Under the pieces are notes generated by a model that did not search any database, was not told where the DNA came from, and saw nothing but the letters and a program-made list of their open reading frames with translations. From a virus, in IMG/VR virus record IMGVR_UViG_3300035070_001339, positions 1 to 36,950 of that record: 36,950 bases of DNA; one strand, 5' to 3'. Below, in pieces: positions 31,729 to 36,950 of the stretch (position 1 is the first letter of the stretch; every line of letters begins with the position of its first letter). The translations under genes were made by a program, and so were the position numbers.

Positions 31729-32658
31729 ATGGCTAACTTAACTCCATCTTCAAGTAACACAGTTACTAAAGCAAATGCAACTCACTTTATTCCAGAACTA
31801 TGGTCTGATGAAGTAATTGCAGCATATAAAAAATCACTTGTCCTTGCTAACTTAGTGCAGAAAATGCCTATGACTGGTAAGAAGGGTGACACAATGCACA
31901 TCCCTAAACCTACTCGTGGTTCAGCTAATGCTAAAACTGCAGCTGATACAGTTACAATTCAACAAAACACTAACGATGAATTAGTAATCACTATCGATAA
32001 GCACTTCGAGTACTCACGTTTAATCGAAGACATCACTGATGTACAAGCGTTTGATTCATTACGTAAGTTCTACACTGACGATGCAGGTTATGCGTTAGGT
32101 CTTAAAGTAGACGAAGAGTTATTCACTCTTGGTAAAGCTTTAGGTGACGGTGACGGTTCTTCTTGGGTTCACTCTGCTGCTTTCCAGTTTAACACCACTA
32201 CTGGTGCTGCTGAAGCATATGATGCAGACGGTGCAACTGATATCGGTTCTTTCAACGATGCCGGTTTCCGTGACCTTATCCAAGCACTAGATGACGAGAA
32301 TGTTCCTATGGACAACCGTGTACTAGTAATCCCACCTTCTGCAGTTAATGAGATTCGTGGTATTGACCGTTACAACTCAAGTGACTTCGTAGATGGTCGT
32401 TCTGTACAGAATGGTCAAATCGGTACTCTTTACGGTATTGATGTTTACGTTTCTACTAACGCTCCTGTAATTGAAACTGGTGTTAAAGCTGGTTTGTTAA
32501 TGCACAAAGACGCGTTTGTATTATGTGAGCAAATGGCTGTTCGTTCACAAACTCAGTATAAGCAAGAGTTCTTATCAACTCTTTATACTGCTGACACTAT
32601 CTACGGCTTAGACGTATACCGTCCTGAGTGTGGTTTAGTTATCGCTTTACCTGCTTAA
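31729..32658 (+). CDS. Major capsid protein (HK97 fold)
   Basis: The 309-aa product begins MANLTPSSSNTVTKANATHF and has the pattern of phage coat proteins: IPELWSDEVIAAYKKSLVLA, a GDTMHIPKPT strand, LVITIDKHFEYSRLIEDIT and YTDDAGYALGLKVDEELF, and a C-terminal TLYGIDVYVSTNAPV. It builds the icosahedral head. Shine-Dalgarno AGGAAA. Its final 33 bases are duplicated in frame right after the stop. Confidence 0.93.
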   Translation: MANLTPSSSNTVTKANATHFIPELWSDEVIAAYKKSLVLANLVQKMPMTGKKGDTMHIPKPTRGSANAKTAADTVTIQQNTNDELVITIDKHFEYSRLIEDITDVQAFDSLRKFYTDDAGYALGLKVDEELFTLGKALGDGDGSSWVHSAAFQFNTTTGAAEAYDADGATDIGSFNDAGFRDLIQALDDENVPMDNRVLVIPPSAVNEIRGIDRYNSSDFVDGRSVQNGQIGTLYGIDVYVSTNAPVIETGVKAGLLMHKDAFVLCEQMAVRSQTQYKQEFLSTLYTADTIYGLDVYRPECGLVIALPA

Positions 32659-32691
32659 GAGTTTGGTTTAGTTATCGCTATACCGGCTTAA
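32626..32691 (+). repeat. In-frame tandem duplication of the capsid gene end
   Basis: Two 33-base copies, 32626-32658 and 32659-32691, differ at three positions. They code ECGLVIALPA-stop and EFGLVIAIPA-stop. The second copy stands in frame after the stop of the first. Confidence 0.9.
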
Positions 32692-32710
32692 TAGCCTAGA
32701 GTTTTGTTCA

Positions 32711-32738
32711 AGGGGGTTCTAACGAGCCTCCTTTATAC
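32711..32738 (+). terminator. Possible terminator after capsid gene
   Basis: AGGGGGTT pairs with AGCCTCCT (two G-U pairs) around CTAACG, followed by TTATAC. The U-run is short, so the signal is partial and would allow readthrough into fibre. Confidence 0.45.
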
Positions 32739-32796
32739 AAAGTTTTAATTACACCCTAAAAAGTGTATTCGACCCACCCACAACAGGACTAGGTGA

Positions 32797-35262
32797 ATGG
32801 CTACTAATATCTTAATAAGACGCTCCTCAACAGCAGGTGCAATCCCCACCACAGCACAACTTACAACAGGCGAGTTAGCAATCAACTTAGCCGACAAGAA
32901 AATATACACTAACACTGGCAGTTCTATTATTGAACTTGGCACTATTGCCTCAACTATGGATGTTGAAGGTGCTTTAGGTGTTGACGGTAATTTCGATGTT
33001 AACACTAATAAATTTACTGTGGCTTTTGCTACAGGTAACACTTCTATTGCAGGTACGTTAGACGTAGCAGGTAATTCACAGGTTGATGGAGACTTCACAG
33101 TCTTGGGAGCTATCTCTATTGAAGAGCCTACAGCCAACTCTCATGCAGCTACAAAGTTCTATGTAGACCAAGCAGTTACAGATTTAATTGGTACAGCAGG
33201 TAGTGCGTTAGACACTCTAGGTGAACTAGCTGACGCTCTAAATGATGATGCTAACTTCGCTTCTACTGTCACCACTGCTCTAGCTACTAAGCTAAACCTA
33301 GCAGGTGGCACTATGACAGGTAATATTGTCATGGGAGCTAACAAAGTAACGTCTACAGCTACACCTACAGCAGCTGATGACCTAACACGCAAAGGCTATA
33401 TAGACGCTCTATACGGCTCTACAGCCTCAGCAGCGGCTAGTGCTACTGCAGCAGAGACAGCAGAAACTAATGCTGAAACTGCTAGAGATGCAGCACAGAC
33501 TGCACAGGCAGCAGCAGAGACTGCTGAGACTAATGCAGCAGCTAGTGCTTCTAGTGCTTCTACAAGCGCTACTAATGCAGGTAACAGTGCTTCAGCGGCT
33601 AGTACGTCTGCTTCTTCAGCTTCTACTAGTGCTTCTTCAGCTTCTACCAGTGCGTCTAATGCAGCTACTTCTGCTACTAATGCAGAAAATGCATATGACA
33701 ACTTTGACGACCGTTACTTAGGTGCTAAGGCTACAGACCCTACAGTTGACAATGATGGCGATGCGTTAATCACAGGTGCTATGTACTTCGACTCGTCTAA
33801 CAACGTTATGAAAGTCTATAGTGGTACAGAGTGGCAGAATGCATCAAGCTCTATTGAAGGTATTAAGTCTGACTTTGTATACACTGCAACGGCTTCACAG
33901 GTTCTATTCAGTGGCGCTGATGATAACACTGATACACTAGTGATTGACAAAGCAGGTTTGGTAAATGTCTATCTTAACGGTGTACGTTTAACTGACGCAG
34001 ACTATACAATAGACGCTTCGGGTAACAGTGTTACACTAGACAGTGGCGCTACAGTTGGTGACATTGTTGAGATTGAAGTGTTTGGTAACTTTGCAGGTCA
34101 GTCAGGTGCTGATGTAGCTATCACTGGTGGTAGTATTACAGGGCTGACTGAGTTGTCTACTGGTACGTTTACCTCCACTGGTATTGACGACAACGCAACA
34201 TCCACAGCAATTACTATTGATGCTAGTGGCAACGTAGGGATTGGTGGAACTCCTAATGAAAAATTAAGTATACACACTGGAAGCAACAATGGAGGGTTAC
34301 GACTTGATTCATCTTCAGGTAATTATCCTTTTATAACCTTTACAGAAAACGGGGCAGCTAGTTGTTACTTAGGAGATGCAGGAGGGTTCGGAGGAACTTC
34401 TACTAACGCAGGGATTAGAGCGCCTTTAGGGGCTATAGAGTTTAGAACAGGTTCATCAGAACGAGCACGCATAGACTCTAGTGGTAATCTGTTGGTTGGT
34501 AAGACTAGTACGTCTTATAACACGGCAGGTATTGTTGCTTATAATAATGGCGGCTTTACAGCTACTAAGTCTGGTGATGCTCCTGTTGGTTTGAATAGAC
34601 TTACAAATGATGGGGATATTTTAACCTTTGCCAAAGACGGCTCAACAGTTGGTAGTATTGGTGCTAGTGGCGGTGATTTACTTATAGGTTCTACAACTAC
34701 AGGTATTATTTTTACTGATAGTGTGGAGGCTATAATCCCCCGTTCCCCTTCTTCAGGTCTTGTTACCGATACAACATCATTAGGGTGGACTAACCAACGC
34801 TTCAAAGACCTATACCTCTCTGGCGGTGTGTATCTTGGCGGTACTGGTGCGGCTAATAAGTTGGATGATTATGAGGAGGGTACTTTTACTGCCGACATCA
34901 CACCAACAGGCGGCTCTGTTACCTTATCTGCAAGTAACCTTAGATATGTAAAAATAGGCTCTAGTGTTACAGTTGGCGGTCGTTTAACTGTAAGTAGTGT
35001 ATCTTCGCCTACAGGTGCTATACAGATAACATTACCATTCCGAGCTGATTTATATTCCTTATATACTGGCTTTAATGTTGGTGTAGAAAACAGTGCTAGT
35101 AAGACTTATAATGATTTTACGGGGTTGGTGTTTAGTGGGACATCTACATTTAGAGTTTACTTAGCAGACTCAAACGGTCTTAGCAGCTCCGCAGCTAATG
35201 CTCAGCAATTACAAGCAACGACTAATATTGACCTATCTTTCACTTATATGACAAATTCATAA
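32797..35262 (+). CDS. Tail fibre 1
   Basis: The 821-aa product has an N-terminal domain (SSTAGAIPTTAQLTTGELAI, then NLADKKIYTN) known from fibre attachment regions. An Ala/Ser/Thr-rich coiled coil lies near residues 210-300 (many AxxA heptads). A beta domain (YLNGVRLTDADYTIDASGN) follows, then fibre repeats (GNVGIGGTP, SERARIDSSGNLLVGKTS) and a C-terminal receptor-binding-like domain. It lacks an S74 domain. The Shine-Dalgarno is weak. It shares repeats with the other fibre sequences at both window ends. Confidence 0.85.
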   Translation: MATNILIRRSSTAGAIPTTAQLTTGELAINLADKKIYTNTGSSIIELGTIASTMDVEGALGVDGNFDVNTNKFTVAFATGNTSIAGTLDVAGNSQVDGDFTVLGAISIEEPTANSHAATKFYVDQAVTDLIGTAGSALDTLGELADALNDDANFASTVTTALATKLNLAGGTMTGNIVMGANKVTSTATPTAADDLTRKGYIDALYGSTASAAASATAAETAETNAETARDAAQTAQAAAETAETNAAASASSASTSATNAGNSASAASTSASSASTSASSASTSASNAATSATNAENAYDNFDDRYLGAKATDPTVDNDGDALITGAMYFDSSNNVMKVYSGTEWQNASSSIEGIKSDFVYTATASQVLFSGADDNTDTLVIDKAGLVNVYLNGVRLTDADYTIDASGNSVTLDSGATVGDIVEIEVFGNFAGQSGADVAITGGSITGLTELSTGTFTSTGIDDNATSTAITIDASGNVGIGGTPNEKLSIHTGSNNGGLRLDSSSGNYPFITFTENGAASCYLGDAGGFGGTSTNAGIRAPLGAIEFRTGSSERARIDSSGNLLVGKTSTSYNTAGIVAYNNGGFTATKSGDAPVGLNRLTNDGDILTFAKDGSTVGSIGASGGDLLIGSTTTGIIFTDSVEAIIPRSPSSGLVTDTTSLGWTNQRFKDLYLSGGVYLGGTGAANKLDDYEEGTFTADITPTGGSVTLSASNLRYVKIGSSVTVGGRLTVSSVSSPTGAIQITLPFRADLYSLYTGFNVGVENSASKTYNDFTGLVFSGTSTFRVYLADSNGLSSSAANAQQLQATTNIDLSFTYMTNS

Positions 35263-35269
35263 CTCATAC

Positions 35270-35287
35270 GCCTAGTGGATGCTAGGC
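35270..35287 (+). other. Hairpin between fibre and HNH gene
   Basis: GCCTAG (35270-35275) and CTAGGC (35282-35287) pair perfectly around TGGATG. No U-run follows. Confidence 0.5.
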
Positions 35288-35310
35288 ACAGACAAAACGA
35301 GGAAATAAAC

Positions 35311-35787
35311 ATGAGTTTAACAAAACAAAGGCATGGCTACTGCGGGACTTCAGAATACATAGCGTATTGTGATGCAAAAGCAAGATGTAATAACCCCAAA
35401 AGACAGGGATATGAGTATTACGGTGGACGTGGCATTGAGTTTAAGTTTGACTCTTTTATAGACTTTATAGAGTGCATGGGTGACAAACCTAGTCAGGGAT
35501 ACTCTTTGGACAGAATTGACCCTAACGGAAACTATGAAGATGGTAATGTTCGTTGGGCTGATTGGTCTACGCAAATGAAAAATCGCAGAGAGTATGACAA
35601 GGAATGGCTTATAGGTAATACTAACAACGCCAAGACTTATAAGGTTTATCACCCTAATGGCGATACAGAAGTAATCAAGAATATGGCTGAATTTTGTAGA
35701 CAGTACAGCCTAGATAAAGCAAACTTAAACCGCACGATTAAACATACTAACAGATACCATAAAGGTTATAGAGCAGAGGTAGCATAA
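35311..35787 (+). CDS. HNH homing-type endonuclease
   Basis: The start at 35311 has GAGGAAATAAAC before it; the frame to 35275 has no such site. The 158-aa product has the HNH core YSLDRIDPNGNYEDGNVRWA followed by Q--NRR, a form common in phage free-standing homing nucleases. The C-terminal part (YKVYHPNGDTEVIKNMAEFC then RQYSLDKANL) resembles the DNA-binding NUMOD-type motif. It lies between two fibre genes, a typical insertion site. Confidence 0.85.
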   Translation: MSLTKQRHGYCGTSEYIAYCDAKARCNNPKRQGYEYYGGRGIEFKFDSFIDFIECMGDKPSQGYSLDRIDPNGNYEDGNVRWADWSTQMKNRREYDKEWLIGNTNNAKTYKVYHPNGDTEVIKNMAEFCRQYSLDKANLNRTIKHTNRYHKGYRAEVA

Positions 35788-35788
35788 A

Positions 35789-36052
35789 ATGTCATTAGAA
35801 AAAAGAATTATTGAGGACAAAGTAGAGGTCATTAACACAGGCGATTGGTCAGTCTTACAAGTACGCACAAAGACTGCAATCATTGAAGATGGCGTGGAGT
35901 TGTCTTCTAGTTATCATCGACATGTAGTTAGTCCTACAGACGACCTCACAGCCGAGTCAGCCGAAGTAACGGCTATAGCTAACGCAGTGTTTACACAGGC
36001 TATGAAAGACCGTTATGAAGATTCACAGGCTTCACAGACCTTAGGAGAATAA
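35789..36052 (+). CDS. Hypothetical small protein (87 aa)
   Basis: The product begins MSLEKRIIEDKVEVINTGDW, is strand-rich (SVLQVRTKTAIIEDGVELSS) and has a C-terminal helix (AIANAVFTQAMKDRYED). It looks like a small protein found by fibre genes in marine podoviruses, perhaps the counterpart of the 94-aa gene at the window start. It starts two bases after the HNH stop. Function unknown. Confidence 0.65.
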   Translation: MSLEKRIIEDKVEVINTGDWSVLQVRTKTAIIEDGVELSSSYHRHVVSPTDDLTAESAEVTAIANAVFTQAMKDRYEDSQASQTLGE

Positions 36053-36054
36053 TT

Positions 36055-36950
36055 ATGGCTTCTAAAGCAAGAGACATAGCTGACTTAGGCTCTAACGATG
36101 TCTTGGAGACAACGGCTACAGGCGTTGACGTCACAGGCACAGTGACTGCGGATGGCTTGACGGTTGATGGCAACACTCAGTTAAAAGGTGATGTGTCATT
36201 CTATGAAGACACGGGCACGACTGCGAAGATGGTGTGGGATGCTAGTGCTGAGAGGTTAGGGATTGGCACGGCTAGTCCTAGTGAAGAACTACACATTGAG
36301 ACAACTGGTGGTGCTACAGCAGGGATACAGTTAAGTACCACTGGAGGTGCTGTTGATAGAGACTGGAAGTTTCTTGCGACTGCCGCCGCCGGAACTTTTT
36401 ATATTCAAGATGCAACCGCAAGTGTTAACAGGTTGGCTATTGACTCAGCAGGCAACGTAGGGATTGGTACGGCTAGTCCTTATACGACTTTGGATGTAGC
36501 AGGTTCATATGACACAGTAGCTACGTTTAGAAGTTTTACAAATAATGGAAACGCATCTAATGTCACAATACGAGGTGTGGATTCTGATAGTAGTCACTTT
36601 TGTAACTTTCAGTATCAAGGTTATACGCACCAGTTTTTATCCGATGGTGGCTCAGAACGAGCCAGAATAGACAGCTCTGGTAATCTGTTGGTTGGTAAGA
36701 CAAGTGATAATACTTCACTTGATGGGGTAAAACTGGCTAACAATGGGTCTACTTTTGTCAGAAGTAATGCCACTGTTATGTTTGTAAATTTGCAAGCGGG
36801 TTTAAGTGGTACGCTTTTACAATTCAGAAGAATAAACTCTGATATTGGTAGTATTTCTGTATCAGGCTCAACGGTAAGTTTTAATGAAACTTCAGACGAG
36901 CGAGTAAAAGAAAACATACAAGACACAGCTCATGCTGTTGACATTAATGA
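36055..36950 (+). CDS. Tail fibre 2, S74 type (3' end beyond window)
   Basis: ATG at 36055 follows AGGAG. The frame (MASKARDIADLGSNDVLETT then ATGVDVTGTVTADGLTVDGN) runs to the window edge with no stop. It has GIGTASPSEELHI, GNVGIGTASP, SERARIDSSGNLLVGKTS repeats and enters the S74 domain (SDERVKENIQDTAHAVDIN). Its last 77 bases are identical to 469-545, so it probably continues as in the fibre part at the window start. The target-binding part differs from that copy. Confidence 0.85.
   Translation, partial: MASKARDIADLGSNDVLETTATGVDVTGTVTADGLTVDGNTQLKGDVSFYEDTGTTAKMVWDASAERLGIGTASPSEELHIETTGGATAGIQLSTTGGAVDRDWKFLATAAAGTFYIQDATASVNRLAIDSAGNVGIGTASPYTTLDVAGSYDTVATFRSFTNNGNASNVTIRGVDSDSSHFCNFQYQGYTHQFLSDGGSERARIDSSGNLLVGKTSDNTSLDGVKLANNGSTFVRSNATVMFVNLQAGLSGTLLQFRRINSDIGSISVSGSTVSFNETSDERVKENIQDTAHAVDIN
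36874..36950 (+). repeat. 77-bp exact repeat, copy 2 (also at 469-545)
   Basis: The last 77 bases of the window are identical to 469-545. The base before the repeat differs in the two copies. It encodes the S74 start. Confidence 0.95.

Noticed and set aside
33396-33701. Ala/Val-rich minus-strand frame within the fibre gene
   Set aside because: It is the antisense of the Ala/Ser/Thr coiled-coil repeat and has no start signal.
261-36760. Diversity-generating retroelement acting on fibre repeats
   Set aside because: No reverse transcriptase gene, and the repeated fibre segments do not show a template/variable pair with adenine-specific changes.
469-36950. The 77-bp repeat as a true direct terminal repeat of the phage
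   Set aside because: It starts at 469, not at base 1, lies within coding sequence and equals an assembler k-mer length, so a graph node is more likely.

Overview
The window is almost the whole genome of a lytic, T7-like podovirus (Caudoviricetes), probably assembled from a metagenome. It carries a head and packaging set (AT-hook TerS candidate, TerL, gp8-like portal, scaffold-like protein, HK97-fold capsid), two tail tubular proteins, three large internal/ejection proteins and T7-type replication genes (family A DNA polymerase, primase-helicase, 5'-3' exonuclease, SSB-like protein). I see no integrase, no phage RNA polymerase, no ligase and no reverse transcriptase. Many small genes have close marine-podovirus flavour. 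An rRNA-type boxA and canonical sigma70-like promoters point to a gammaproteobacterial, probably marine, host (inference).

Layout. A control region of about 1.1 kb (25201-26289) splits two divergent transcription units. Leftwards (25200 to 12644, minus strand) run a predicted papain-like protease, a cluster of small acidic proteins, a C5 cytosine methyltransferase, primase-helicase, small genes, HTH proteins, DNA polymerase, an SSB-like protein, exonuclease, HNH nuclease, phosphoesterase, a tRNA-Ile(GAT) and a tail of small genes. Rightwards (26290 to the end, then 61 to 12632 if the genome closes) run packaging, lysozyme, portal, scaffold, capsid, fibres, holin-like proteins, tail tubes and ejection proteins. 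The two units converge at a terminator near 12636-12663.

Control logic seen in the sequence. With no RNA polymerase gene, transcription should use host sigma70 polymerase. Three rightward promoters share TTGACW, a 17-bp spacer and an extended -10 (TGN then TAAAAT or TATACT). The leftward transcript seems to start just before a stem-loop followed by an rRNA-operon-type boxA (GCTCTTTAACAATT), which would make the early operon termination-resistant. Two of the rightward promoters, the late one at 26118 and an orphan one at 23181 inside the leftward operon, carry the same repeated CTAG-RR-type units at their transcription start. Together with three phage HTH proteins these look like an operator-based early/late switch that also makes a structured RNA or antisense transcript. 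This is the best candidate for an undescribed system here.

Ends. The last 77 bp exactly repeat positions 469-545, inside the S74 chaperone domain of a tail fibre. The two fibre ends differ upstream of this repeat. The window is therefore best read as a circularly closing or terminally redundant genome broken at a variable fibre gene, with one of the two fibre versions possibly coming from a strain variant.
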